Notes: generated by a model not told the origin, from the sequence alone. A stretch of DNA of 41,938 nucleotides from Candidatus Gottesmanbacteria bacterium RIFCSPHIGHO2_02_FULL_39_14 (GCA_001779205.1 MFJM01000006.1:10327-52264), one strand, 5' to 3'. Positions 1 to 7,269 are shown, numbered from the stretch's first letter. Program-made: numbers and translations.

Positions 1-2
1 GG

Positions 3-326
3 AAAAGAATGGGATCGGCAGCCCAACTGGATGTCTGGAAAACAAGAAGAAATGTGGCAGGGTGGCTGGCTAACGGCCGGAGGGAGTTCTGGGATGAATT
101 GGAACATCTGGATGTATTGCCTCCCCATGCGGAATTTTACCATTATGCTCCGGGTAATATTCCGGAAAAATGTGATATCCATACTTTACGGGAACTGGTC
201 CATGCGACCAATGCCGATGTCTGGAAGGAAATAATTCTTTTGGGTATGGCACTGGCGATGGGGATAACTATTTGGCGCGGGTTGACGGCCAAAAGCGAGG
301 AGGAAGAAGGCGGGGGAGGTCATTGA
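3..326 (+). CDS. 3' end of an unrecognised gene (partial)
   Basis: The frame is open from base 3, so the first ATG at 9 need not be the start and the gene probably begins outside the window. The visible 105 or so residues have a charged, aromatic-rich N-terminal part, one hydrophobic segment near residues 75-90 (ILLGMALAMGITIW) and a short acidic/glycine tail. I do not recognise the family. A single membrane anchor near the C-terminus is all that can be said. Its stop codon overlaps a TTG that probably starts the downstream glycosyltransferase, so the two are likely translationally coupled. Confidence 0.5.
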   Translation, partial: KRMGSAAQLDVWKTRRNVAGWLANGRREFWDELEHLDVLPPHAEFYHYAPGNIPEKCDIHTLRELVHATNADVWKEIILLGMALAMGITIWRGLTAKSEEEEGGGGH

Positions 327-1531
327 GGAGACTGGCCAGCTGGTTTTCCGTTTTGTTTCTTTCCGCAGTAATTTTAACCTACATATCTTTCATTTTAACG
401 GACAATTTTTTTTACTACGAATCTGATTTCCTGCCTTTTTACGTTTCGGCAAAAATCTTCCGGGAAGACTTCCGGAAAATATATGATTTTGAGACGATTC
501 TCTCGTATGAGAAAAAGTTATTTCCGGCACCTTATAAAACAGAAGAAAATTATGCGATTAATCCTTTTATAAATACTCCTTACCTGATTCTTCTCTATCT
601 TCCGTTAAGTTATCTGCCACCACGCTTTGCATTCTTCACCGCGGCGGGATTAATGGCAGTGATACTGGGAATTGACTTATATCTTCTACATCGCCTTTTT
701 GCACCGAAAGAGAAGGCTGTTCTTCCCATTTTGACTGCACTTTCCTTTGCCCCATCTTTTGTGACTATTTTTCAGACACAGAATTCTCTCGTGACATTAC
801 TGATTATTATTGGCTGTTACAGCTTAATAAAAAGGGAAAAGTATTTTCAAACCGGTTTGTTGGCCAGTTTATTACTCTACAAACTGCAAATTGCCGTTGT
901 GGTCTTGGCATTTCTTATGTTATTGAGAAAGGGGAAAATAATTGCCGGTTTTTTATGCGGAGGATTGTTGGTCTTTTTTATTTCGGCTTTAATGCTTGGC
1001 GGGGATATCAATATTTTTATTAAGGCTAATTTATGGTATGTATTGCAATATGAGCAGCAACCGGTTAACAACCTATATATGATTTCCTGGCAGGGATTTA
1101 TTACCCAACTGTATTACCTTTTCAACGGGTTAAAATACGCTACCCTGATGAGGATTTCAGCACTATTTTTAAGCATAATCACAGTGATTTCGGCAGGAAT
1201 AAAAATATTAAAGATCCCAAAAATTGAGAACTTTCTTCCGGAAATATTTTCCCTAATGTGTATAACTATTCTTTTATCCGCCATGCATGTCCAGTCGCAT
1301 GAGGCTGTTTTATTGCTATTCCCGTTTTTTGTTTTTATTTCTAAAGCTGCCAATAAAATGGCGATAATTGTATTCTTGGGCTGGTTAATTTTTTTACTTT
1401 CATTCTTTACACCATTTTATCCGCGGCCGTTATACTTGGCGCCCACGCTATATTTATTTTTAATTTTTAAACTGATATCCGGTTCATTCGGACGAAATCA
1501 GACAGCAAAAGTGAAGAGCGGCAGGCAGTAA
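323..1531 (+). CDS. GT87-like (DUF2029) polyprenol-phosphate mannosyltransferase
   Basis: This is a multispanning membrane protein of about 400 residues with roughly 10 hydrophobic segments. It has an early acidic luminal motif, ESDFLPFYVSAKI, which resembles the catalytic Asp region of GT87/DUF2029 GT-C enzymes. Such enzymes move a sugar from a lipid-phosphate donor on the outer face of the membrane, usually for glycolipids or surface glycans; the substrate is unknown here. The ORF track begins at a TTG at 272, but its first residues just shadow the upstream gene. I prefer the TTG at 323, which overlaps the upstream TGA as TTGA and leads straight into a basic residue plus membrane-segment start. 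It converges on the T4SS-like gene at 1560. Confidence 0.65.
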   Translation: MRRLASWFSVLFLSAVILTYISFILTDNFFYYESDFLPFYVSAKIFREDFRKIYDFETILSYEKKLFPAPYKTEENYAINPFINTPYLILLYLPLSYLPPRFAFFTAAGLMAVILGIDLYLLHRLFAPKEKAVLPILTALSFAPSFVTIFQTQNSLVTLLIIIGCYSLIKREKYFQTGLLASLLLYKLQIAVVVLAFLMLLRKGKIIAGFLCGGLLVFFISALMLGGDINIFIKANLWYVLQYEQQPVNNLYMISWQGFITQLYYLFNGLKYATLMRISALFLSIITVISAGIKILKIPKIENFLPEIFSLMCITILLSAMHVQSHEAVLLLFPFFVFISKAANKMAIIVFLGWLIFLLSFFTPFYPRPLYLAPTLYLFLIFKLISGSFGRNQTAKVKSGRQ

Positions 1532-1559
1532 TTGTCGGGGGCGTGAATTAATTTTTTTA

Positions 1560-2993
1560 TTACTTTTTCGCTTTAAACATTTCAAGGATTGGCTTCATAT
1601 AATAGAACTGGCTGGCAGCTCCCATGGCTGTCTGGGCACCGCCAGTTAAGGGAGCAAAGGCTGTACCGGCAGTCATAGGCAGAACAGGTTTGGGATGGAA
1701 CTGTTTTTTGACGGTAGCAATCAGAGTCGGAGCCAGGAAGAGAACTCCCAGACCAAGGAAAGCAGAAAAAGCTCCTTTTCCAGGCATCCAGGTTAAGGGA
1801 GGGGTTAAAAGCTGATCGGCATCCATATCCATCTGGGTAAGGAATTCGGCAAACATCAAAACAGCAACTGTTGTGGGATAGACAACCAGATTGGCTGCGA
1901 TATTTAAGAACCATTGGGAAAAGGCAGACCGACCCGGGATAGCTTCAAAAAGAAGATGAAGAGGTCCCAGGATTAAACCAATCAGAAGCTGGATATAAGA
2001 ATTGAGAAGAAGCAATAAGATTCTGATCATAGTGAAGAGGACTCCCAGGGTAATGATCAGTCCGAAAATCAAATCAGGTGAGAAAGGACCCAGTAAAGTT
2101 CCGATGCTTTTAAAGGCAAAAAATTTCAGCATACCACCGATTAACGTTCCAATTCCGGATATTCCGTGGACGGCCAGATTGGGAAACATGATATTATCCC
2201 AACTGCTGAAACCGGCGCTTACAACGGTCCGAACTAAATCCCAACCACTGGCATTCATATAATAGGTTTGGAATTCGGCAACCCGATCGCCCTGGCCGAT
2301 GCCTTGGGCAACCAGACCAATAATAACAGCCATTGCCAGGTACATCATGTCAACCATAAATCCAACTATGGGATAGGAAAGAGTGATCAGTAAAATGGTA
2401 ACAACGATTCTGGGGATAGCCGCCTGAACGGTAATAATAGTTTTAGGATCGATTTTCATGCGGAAAATGATCATGAAACCGATGACGATCATGACGATGA
2501 TTAAGGCAGAATAAGCGATATTTCTGGTAGCATTCCATAAAGGCAAAAGCGGTTTTAGTCCGGCAAAACCGATACCCTGGGCATAGGCAGGAGCGGCAAG
2601 ACCGGCATTGGCCAGGATATATTGGGTATATGCAAGACCTGAGGCCGGCGGATGCTCATAGATAGTAGCGATCAGATCAGTAACGGTTCCCATAGCTGTG
2701 GCCCGGCCTTTGTTAACGGCACCCATATCGGTGGTATAAGAGAGGATACCGCCTAAAATGGCCCCAACTCTGGTCCTTTCGGCCCGATCGCTAAAGACCG
2801 GAATTTCATCGGGATTATTTTTTTCAATTTCCTGGGCTTGTTCTTCATTTTCTATATAAGTTCCGACATCAAAGGGTTTAAAAAGATCACCTTCTTGTTG
2901 GGCGGAAATTTTATGAGGAGATAAGAGGAATGGGAAGATTAGTAAGGATAAAAAGAAAATTATAGAAATTATTTTTTTGGGCAGACGTGTCAT
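1560..2993 (-). CDS. TrbL/VirB6-like T4SS polytopic membrane protein
   Basis: This is the last gene of a minus-strand unit that starts with two T4SS pilins. I chose the ATG at 2993 because the residues before it in the ORF track overlap the upstream gene, and this start gives a good signal peptide (MTRLPKK, a hydrophobic stretch, then SAQQ). After an acidic soluble stretch of about 100 residues come at least seven membrane segments in the C-terminal two thirds. A conserved-looking cytoplasmic loop reads FRMKIDPKTIITVQAAIPR. By family knowledge TrbL/VirB6 proteins form the inner-membrane part of type IV secretion or conjugation channels. In Patescibacteria they occur with VirB2-like pilins as here, in DNA uptake or host attachment roles that remain to be settled. 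No ATPase (VirB4/TraC) lies inside the window. Confidence 0.7.
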   Translation of the reverse strand: MTRLPKKIISIIFFLSLLIFPFLLSPHKISAQQEGDLFKPFDVGTYIENEEQAQEIEKNNPDEIPVFSDRAERTRVGAILGGILSYTTDMGAVNKGRATAMGTVTDLIATIYEHPPASGLAYTQYILANAGLAAPAYAQGIGFAGLKPLLPLWNATRNIAYSALIIVMIVIGFMIIFRMKIDPKTIITVQAAIPRIVVTILLITLSYPIVGFMVDMMYLAMAVIIGLVAQGIGQGDRVAEFQTYYMNASGWDLVRTVVSAGFSSWDNIMFPNLAVHGISGIGTLIGGMLKFFAFKSIGTLLGPFSPDLIFGLIITLGVLFTMIRILLLLLNSYIQLLIGLILGPLHLLFEAIPGRSAFSQWFLNIAANLVVYPTTVAVLMFAEFLTQMDMDADQLLTPPLTWMPGKGAFSAFLGLGVLFLAPTLIATVKKQFHPKPVLPMTAGTAFAPLTGGAQTAMGAASQFYYMKPILEMFKAKK

Positions 2994-3012
2994 TACTTTA
3001 ATTACACTGCTT

Positions 3013-4512
3013 TTAAGGAAGGGTGTCAAGAATCGTAAAGACATGAGTTTGATAGTTCTGATCGATTTGTTCCAATAAGCCTTCATATTTTTTATCGGGA
3101 TTGGATGTTGTGTATTCTTCCAAACAGCGGACGGAAAAAGACGGACGGGACCTGAAATCACAGATTAAATAAATAACTTCTTTGCCTCCTAAAGGGATAA
3201 AGTCTCTATCTGTATTGGCAACTTTGGCATGTTTTTGGTGGTATTTTTTTTCCAGGAAATACCAGACGAGAAAGCTGTTTTTATAATTATCTTCCGGGGT
3301 GACAACGAACACCTGATAGAAATTATCTTTTTTCAATCCCATTTCTTTTTTTCTTTTACTCACGTCGGACATAATTAAATCGGTCAGTTTAGCGTAGGTA
3401 CGGTAGTCGCCGGATACCCAGGGAACTGATTCCCATAAGCCTTTAATAAATAAAAATAACGTTACTACTGCCACCGATACTGTTACCACTTTGAGAAGCA
3501 GAGTTTTGGATTTTAAATTTTCGATTAAAAGGTAGGATACTCCAAGAAAAACAAAGGGAGTAATAATTATAAGATAGTGCAAGTATATATCTTTCTGGGC
3601 AACGGCTGCCAATAAGAGAAAGTAGCCGATACAGCCAATAGGAATAAATAAGCCTTTTATTTTTTTTAAATCGGCCCGTAAAAGCAGTGAAAGCAAAAGC
3701 AGCACGTAAGAGATAAAAAAAATAACAGAATTTAAACGAGAAAAGAACAAAAGCAGGAGAAGTTTTCCCCAATTTAATAAAAAAACTAAAAATACATTAT
3801 TGGAAGAAGTTTCCCGAAGCTTATAAAACAACAGTCTTAAAAACTCGGAAAGCCCATAGAAACGAACCACAGGAAGATAAAAAATTACAGCCAGACAGAA
3901 GGTAAAAATGATGAGGAGAAAAATCTTGCCGATATTTTCTTTACCGAGTCTATAGACGGCTACTACGGTGTATAAAAACAGAAAGGGGATAGATGAGGCA
4001 TGAATGCTAGCGGACACGAGAATGATGAGTATGGTAAGAAAGGCGTAACTGGTGCGTTGGGATTTGTAAAATACAACGAAACTCCAAAAAGAGAACAGAA
4101 AAATCGGAATATTGAGAAATACTGTTTCAATCATACTCCCGGAGATAACCATAATTGCCGATACTGCATAAAATAGCCCGGCCAGAAGTCCTGCTTTGCG
4201 GTTATATAAGAGAGCGCCTATTTGGTAAAGGGCAATAATCCCGAGAAGCTGGATAAAGACGAAGACAGAAAAGATAAAGAATAAATCAGTAGAAATGGAA
4301 GACAAAATTCCGAGAAAATAATAGTAATAGGGCGGATAGGGAAAGCTTACTCCCAGAGCCCAATGTCCAACTAGCGGCAATTCAAGATCGCGGGCAATGT
4401 GTAAACCCATGAGAAGATCCCGGGCACTATCGACAACAAAGACGGGAGGATAGCGGGTTAAACGCAAAACAGCTCCAAGAAGGAGGATGAAGAAAAGTAA
4501 GATATTAGTCAA
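3013..4512 (-). CDS. GT39/ArnT-like membrane glycosyltransferase
   Basis: This is a GT-C type protein of about 499 residues. A short N-terminal membrane helix is followed by the motif VDSARDLLMGLHIARD, which matches the luminal Asp-bearing loop of PMT/ArnT enzymes, then a Tyr/Pro-rich loop (FPYPPYYYYFLGI), about ten more membrane segments and a soluble C-terminal domain of about 120 residues. The reaction is expected to be sugar transfer from a polyprenyl-phosphate donor to protein or lipid. The ORF track start at 4566 is a TTG lying inside the pilin gene. I prefer the TTG at 4512, just after the pilin stop. It sits between pilin and TrbL genes, so glycosylation of the surface pilus is a reasonable inference but not shown. 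Confidence 0.65.
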   Translation of the reverse strand: MTNILLFFILLLGAVLRLTRYPPVFVVDSARDLLMGLHIARDLELPLVGHWALGVSFPYPPYYYYFLGILSSISTDLFFIFSVFVFIQLLGIIALYQIGALLYNRKAGLLAGLFYAVSAIMVISGSMIETVFLNIPIFLFSFWSFVVFYKSQRTSYAFLTILIILVSASIHASSIPFLFLYTVVAVYRLGKENIGKIFLLIIFTFCLAVIFYLPVVRFYGLSEFLRLLFYKLRETSSNNVFLVFLLNWGKLLLLLFFSRLNSVIFFISYVLLLLSLLLRADLKKIKGLFIPIGCIGYFLLLAAVAQKDIYLHYLIIITPFVFLGVSYLLIENLKSKTLLLKVVTVSVAVVTLFLFIKGLWESVPWVSGDYRTYAKLTDLIMSDVSKRKKEMGLKKDNFYQVFVVTPEDNYKNSFLVWYFLEKKYHQKHAKVANTDRDFIPLGGKEVIYLICDFRSRPSFSVRCLEEYTTSNPDKKYEGLLEQIDQNYQTHVFTILDTLP

Positions 4513-4513
4513 T

Positions 4514-4840
4514 TTAGGGTCCCGGGATGGTGAAGATGGTAAGGGGCACACCAGTATAGAATTCAATTAACCTAAAAATGAGTACGGCCACAGCCATGAG
4601 AGCAATACCCATAACAGCATAGGTCATGGTTTGTTTGGCACTGGTTGCCGCCTTGGGATCACCTCCGGCTGTCAGGTAACGAAAACCGCCAACAACAAGC
4701 ATGACAAAAAGAGCAAGGAGACCGAGACTGATGATAACTGTCAAAATTTGTCTATAAATTCCTTCCAGACATTTGAAGGTAGGAACATCTACATCGCCGA
4801 TGGTTCTGATGCATTCAACTCCAGCCCATTCTTTATACAT
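4514..4840 (-). CDS. T4SS pilin-like protein (VirB2/TrbC type), second copy
   Basis: This 108-residue protein has two membrane helices. The first is followed by the typical pilin loop GGFRYLTAGGDPKAATSAK and the second is TYAVMGIALMAVAVLIFRLI. The pattern of helix, GGxxYxTxGGDxxA...A, helix is that of the T4SS_pilin/VirB2 family common in Patescibacteria. It lacks an obvious cleavable signal peptide; the short N-terminus has two cysteines (residues 10 and 24) that may form a disulfide outside the cell. It lies 16 bp after the first pilin and 1 bp before the likely start of the glycosyltransferase, so all are probably co-transcribed. Its exact role (pilus subunit or channel component) is inferred from the family. 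Confidence 0.75.
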   Translation of the reverse strand: MYKEWAGVECIRTIGDVDVPTFKCLEGIYRQILTVIISLGLLALFVMLVVGGFRYLTAGGDPKAATSAKQTMTYAVMGIALMAVAVLIFRLIEFYTGVPLTIFTIPGP

Positions 4841-4856
4841 GAGGGATACAGGCGCT

Positions 4857-5243
4857 TTATACTCCTGACGGGATTACTAAGTCAAAGATATTGTCGATAC
4901 CGAAGAATTTACCGACGATGATCATTAAAGCCCAGGCAGCAAAAACAATAATCAGACCGATGATAGCAGCCTGAATTCTTTTTTGGGCCGACTCAACAGC
5001 ACTTTTGTCACCACCTGAAGTTATCCATTGAAAACCACCGATAAGGAGATAAATAAAGGCGGCTAAAGTAGCTATGACTAAGATGGCACCGATAAGACCG
5101 CTAATTAACTTTCCAAGATTGGTTACTCTAAGATTGGGTGGGGTAGGGATGGTAAAAGTAATGCCGTTGGCAAGGACCGGTGAGTTAAAACTTAAAAATA
5201 CAAAGGGAGTAAATAAAGCAGTTAATTTTTTAAATATAGCCAT
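4857..5243 (-). CDS. T4SS pilin-like protein (VirB2/TrbC type), first copy with signal peptide
   Basis: This 128-residue protein begins with a signal peptide (MAIFKKLTALF..., likely cut after SPVLA). It continues with two membrane helices around the loop GGFQWITSGGDKSAVESAQK, the same arrangement as its downstream neighbour. It is the first gene of the minus-strand unit pilin-pilin-GT39-TrbL. The product should be a small secreted or inner-membrane pilin of a type IV secretion-like machine. A strong promoter lies immediately upstream, with the -10 box only 8 nt from the ATG and no Shine-Dalgarno sequence. Confidence 0.8.
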   Translation of the reverse strand: MAIFKKLTALFTPFVFLSFNSPVLANGITFTIPTPPNLRVTNLGKLISGLIGAILVIATLAAFIYLLIGGFQWITSGGDKSAVESAQKRIQAAIIGLIIVFAAWALMIIVGKFFGIDNIFDLVIPSGV

Positions 5244-5251
5244 TTTATAGT

Positions 5252-5281
5252 ATTATGGACATAGTTTAGAATGGTTGTCAA
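5252..5281 (-). promoter_or_regulatory. Promoter of the pilin/T4SS unit, probably leaderless
   Basis: Read on the minus strand, TTGACA (5281-5276) is followed by an 18-bp spacer, CATAAT (5257-5252), and then 8 nt to the ATG at 5243. Transcription would start at or next to the start codon. The ftsB-like gene begins divergently only about 40 bp away, so its promoter must overlap this one. Confidence 0.6.
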
Positions 5282-5283
5282 GT

Positions 5284-5631
5284 ATGGGAAATAAAGTAAT
5301 TAATGCGAGGAGAATAAATCTTAAAGAAATTTTACTAATAATTATAGTTTTGTCTTTATTTATAAACCTGATTAAGTCATGGATAAAATTGGGAGAGCGG
5401 TTAGAAATAATTAAAGAATCAAAAATAAAAGTAATTGAGGAACAAAAAAAACAGGAGGATTTAGAAAGGAAGCTGGCTCAAGCGGCGAGCCGCGAGTTTA
5501 TTGAGAAACAGGCCAGGGAAAAACTTAATATGGCTAAAGAGGGAGAGCTAATAATACTTTTACCATCGCCGGTTCTTTCTGCCAGTCCGACACCGGAACC
5601 CTCCGATACATCAGCCAATTGGCAAAAGTGA
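5284..5631 (+). CDS. FtsB/DivIC-like septum formation initiator
   Basis: The protein has about 115 residues: a short basic N-terminus, one membrane helix (EILLIIIVLSLFINLI), a predicted coiled coil of about 45 residues (EIIKESKIKVIEEQKKQEDLERKL) and the family's conserved-looking end REFIEKQAREKLNMAKEGE. A Ser/Pro/Thr-rich tail follows. This is the FtsB/DivIC layout; these proteins link FtsQ and FtsL in the cell-division complex on the outer side of the membrane. The ORF track begins at a TTG at 5275; the ATG at 5284 is more likely. It starts divergently from the pilin gene. Confidence 0.75.
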   Translation: MGNKVINARRINLKEILLIIIVLSLFINLIKSWIKLGERLEIIKESKIKVIEEQKKQEDLERKLAQAASREFIEKQAREKLNMAKEGELIILLPSPVLSASPTPEPSDTSANWQK

Positions 5632-5650
5632 ATGAGACTGTTTTGGTAAT

Positions 5651-5762
5651 TGTGCCAGGGGAGAGGATCCCGAAGATCACTTCCCGTTCGCGAGGTCTAC
5701 GTCCTCGCCTCACGGTGTCGTGTCTACGGGGCAGGTCGAACTCTGTGCCAGGGGAGAGGATC
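5651..5762. repeat. 19-bp direct repeat of the tRNA-Met 3' end flanking a GC-rich insert
   Basis: The string TGTGCCAGGGGAGAGGATC occurs at 5651-5669 and again at 5744-5762. The second copy is the complement of the tRNA-Met 3' end (acceptor and T-arm strand) plus two bases beyond it. The DNA between them is visibly GC-rich against an AT-rich background and holds small inverted repeats such as CGAGG...CCTCG. It also holds a further partial T-arm echo, TCGAACTCT. A duplicated tRNA 3' end is what integration or template switching at a tRNA leaves behind; here the insert is only about 75 bp. Confidence 0.6.
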
Positions 5763-5817
5763 GAACTCTCGGCCGCCACGTTATGAATGTGGTGCTCTAC
5801 CACTGAGCTACCCTGGC
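5746..5817 (-). tRNA. tRNA-Met (CAT), elongator-like
   Basis: Read on the minus strand this folds as a complete cloverleaf: acceptor GCCAGGG pairing with CCCTGGC and discriminator A, D-arm GCTC-AGTGGTA-GAGC, anticodon loop TTCATAA, and T-arm GAGAG-TTCGATC-CTCTC. CCA is not encoded. The G1-C72 pair and the lack of G-C triplets in the anticodon stem argue against an initiator. A tRNA-Ile2 whose C34 is modified by TilS has the same CAT anticodon and cannot be excluded. The base of the anticodon stem (A31-C39) is mismatched. Confidence 0.9.
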
Positions 5818-5872
5818 AAGCTTTTTGATTTTAACATAACTCAAGAACAGCCACAACGGAAGCTATATTTGA

Positions 5873-5878
5873 TATAAT
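5873..5878 (+). promoter_or_regulatory. -10 box of the PCD gene, leaderless spacing
   Basis: TATAAT ends 9 nt before the second of two adjacent ATG codons (5888). No Shine-Dalgarno sequence is present and no clear -35 box is seen. The spacing equals that of the three toxin-antitoxin promoters in this window, which favours 5888 over 5885 as the start. Confidence 0.45.
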
Positions 5879-5887
5879 TTATAGATG

Positions 5888-6217
5888 ATGATTGATCTAT
5901 TTAAAAAAAGATGCGTTCCCTGCGAAGGCGGAATGCCACCTGTAACTCCCGAGAAAGTTAAGGAATTACTTTCTCAAGTACCCCAGTGGAGAATGGAAGA
6001 GGGGAAAGTGGTAAGGCGGTTTAAATTCAAGAATTTCAAAGAAGCAATAAATTTTGTTAACAAGGTAGCTGATTTAGCTGAAGAGGAAGATCATCATCCC
6101 AATATTTCAATTTACGGCTGGAACAAGGTGAAATTGACTTTTTTCACTCATGCCATTAAAGGACTATCAGAAAACGACTTCATCATGGCCGCTAAGGTTA
6201 ATCAGATAACCTTGTAA
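5888..6217 (+). CDS. phhB: Pterin-4a-carbinolamine dehydratase
   Basis: This protein of about 109 residues has the PCD/DCoH signature EEDHHPNISIYGWNKVKLTFFTH, where two neighbouring histidines and the later TH are the expected active-site residues. The N-terminal half contains WRMEEGKVVRRFKFKNFKEAINFVN, typical for the family. The enzyme dehydrates 4a-hydroxytetrahydropterin. In bacteria without aromatic amino acid hydroxylases it is often kept for unclear folate or molybdopterin-linked reasons, and no hydroxylase is visible here. The first residues (MIDLFKKRCVPCEGG) carry a CxxC often seen in this family. Confidence 0.9.
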   Translation: MIDLFKKRCVPCEGGMPPVTPEKVKELLSQVPQWRMEEGKVVRRFKFKNFKEAINFVNKVADLAEEEDHHPNISIYGWNKVKLTFFTHAIKGLSENDFIMAAKVNQITL

Positions 6218-6240
6218 GCGAAGCTAATTTCAGTTATAAT
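6212..6240 (+). promoter_or_regulatory. Promoter of the initiator tRNA gene
   Basis: TTGTAA (6212-6217), a 17-bp spacer and a perfect TATAAT (6235-6240) stand 13 bp before the mature 5' end of the tRNA. The -35 box overlaps the last codons of the PCD gene. Confidence 0.7.
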
Positions 6241-6253
6241 TACTTCTTGTCAC

Positions 6254-6326
6254 CGCGGAGTAGTGTACAGTTGCACAGGAGGCTCATAATCTCCTAGGCT
6301 AGGTGCGACTCCTAGCTCCGCAACCA
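6254..6326 (+). tRNA. tRNA-Met (CAT), probable initiator tRNA-fMet, CCA encoded
   Basis: The sequence folds with acceptor CGCGGAG against CTCCGCA, leaving a C1xA72 mismatch, the hallmark that keeps bacterial initiator tRNA from EF-Tu. Position 73 is A and CCA is encoded. T8 A9 are in place, and the anticodon arm is GGAGG-CTCATAA-TCTCC. Oddities: the T-loop reads TGCGACT (G at the usual T55), the D-loop is very short (ACAGTT, without the G18-G19 pair), and the anticodon stem has only one of the three G-C pairs (30-40) normally seen in initiators. It has its own promoter and a strong terminator. Confidence 0.8.
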
Positions 6327-6339
6327 GGGTATTAAAGAA

Positions 6340-6370
6340 AAAAAGCTCCTCACTCGAGGAGCTTTTTTTC
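6340..6370 (+). terminator. Rho-independent terminator of the initiator tRNA
   Basis: A 10-bp stem AAAGCTCCTC / GAGGAGCTTT with a 4-nt loop is followed by a run of T. It lies 15 bp after the tRNA CCA end. Confidence 0.9.
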
Positions 6371-6380
6371 TTCCACCCTG

Positions 6381-6426
6381 GCCAGGCTGATATGAAGCAC
6401 GCAAGTGCTGAATATAATAGCCTGGC
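6381..6426. repeat. Nested inverted repeat before the GIY-YIG gene
   Basis: Outer arms GCCAGGCT (6381-6388) and AGCCTGGC (6419-6426) enclose a perfect inner hairpin AGCAC-GCAA-GTGCT. A TATAAT lies in the right-hand loop (6413-6418) and could be the -10 of the next gene. The structure could form a cruciform or an RNA hairpin; its function is unknown. Confidence 0.6.
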
Positions 6427-6452
6427 ATCACCTTTTGGGATATCATGGTAGT

Positions 6453-6728
6453 ATGTTCCACTATCTTTATATTCTCCAAAGTATTAAAGACAAGAAATTT
6501 TATACCGGAATTACCATTGATTTAAAACAAAGGTTAAAGGAGCATAATTCCGGTGAGAATACCTCGACATCTTATCGTCGACCATTCAAACTAATTTATT
6601 ATGAAGCCTATCTTCTCAAAAAAGACGCAGAAGCACGAGAATGGTATTTGAAGACGAGTATGGGAAAAAGAGTAATGAAGAAACAATTAAGGTATTACTT
6701 AGAATCAATTACGACAATTAAGATATGA
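6453..6728 (+). CDS. GIY-YIG domain protein (UPF0213-like)
   Basis: This 91-residue protein opens with YLYILQS and KKFYTGITIDLKQRLKEHNSG, the two strands and the Arg-bearing helix of the GIY-YIG nuclease fold, and ends with the basic helix common in the small UPF0213 subfamily. Small GIY-YIG proteins are presumed DNA repair or structure-selective nucleases, but most are uncharacterised. The ORF track start at 6405 is a GTG inside an inverted repeat; the ATG at 6453 begins the domain. The window has two more GIY-YIG genes (10127 and 41602), of clearly different sequence. Its last codons overlap the start of the GNAT pseudogene. Confidence 0.8.
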   Translation: MFHYLYILQSIKDKKFYTGITIDLKQRLKEHNSGENTSTSYRRPFKLIYYEAYLLKKDAEAREWYLKTSMGKRVMKKQLRYYLESITTIKI

Positions 6729-7228
6729 GAATTAGAAAAGGTTAACTAAATGATATACAAAAGCTTGTATTTTTAGACCGTGCTGCTTACGGTGAGTATG
6801 GTGCAAACGAAGAATACTTTAAACAAAAGTTAACGTCTCCCAATACTCACGTATTAATTATTGAAAAAAGGAGTAAAGTTTCCGGTTTTACTGTTTTTTA
6901 ATTTATGGAACCACATCAAACACCAGAAAATTTCTCTGATTTACAATTAATGAAACCGATGAAAGGAAAATGGATGCATATCATTGCTTTTACAACAGAG
7001 ACTAATTATAAAGACATCCACGCAGATACCCGGCTTCTAAAAGCTGCTGAGAATTTAGCAAGAGAATTGAGATCTACTGTTTTTTGTGTTCCCTTAAGTA
7101 AAAATCATCCATATCCGGCTGCTTTTAATTTTTTTGAAGGAAATGGATATCAAAAAGTAGGTACAATTCAATGGTTGGCAAACTCTAACGAAAAAATTGA
7201 TTGCTACTTTTATAGCAAATCAGTATAG
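6725..7228 (+). pseudogene. GNAT acetyltransferase with two in-frame stops
   Basis: One continuous reading frame starts at ATG 6725 (MRIRKG), meets TAA at 6743, runs on through LDRAAYGEYGANEEYFKQKL and VLIIEKRSKVSGFTVF, meets a second TAA at 6899, and continues to 7228. The ORF track shows only the last 107 residues. The late part has the GNAT acetyl-CoA fold end FFEGNGYQKVGTI. Because both sides of each stop read as one plausible acetyltransferase, these look like nonsense mutations in a decaying gene rather than separate genes. Sequencing error is possible but would have to have occurred twice. Substrate unknown. Confidence 0.75.
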
Positions 7229-7235
7229 AAAACAG

Positions 7236-7263
7236 GTTCTTATTTCTTCTAAGCCCCGCAACA
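7236..7263 (+). repeat. 28-bp direct repeat, left copy
   Basis: This copy differs from the one at 9962-9989 at one base (the sixth). The shared core includes TCTTCTAAGCCCCGCAACA. The end resembles the 3' end of a tRNA such as the initiator tRNA at 6326 (CTAGCTCCGCAACCA), so it could be an attachment-like site. The two copies bracket the segment with two unknown interrupted genes. Confidence 0.75.
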
Positions 7264-7269
7264 AAAATA

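Noticed and set aside
2994-3161. N-terminal 56-residue extension of the TrbL-like protein
   Set aside because: It lies within the coding region of the upstream glycosyltransferase, and the ATG at 2993 gives a normal signal peptide.
5651-5745. A second tRNA gene next to tRNA-Met
   Set aside because: Only the 3' end is duplicated; no acceptor 5' strand, D-arm or anticodon arm can be formed in the insert.
5650-5877. ORF of 75 residues over the tRNA-Met region
   Set aside because: It reads through the antisense of a tRNA and its duplicated 3' end; the composition (repeated CQGRGS) only reflects the repeat.
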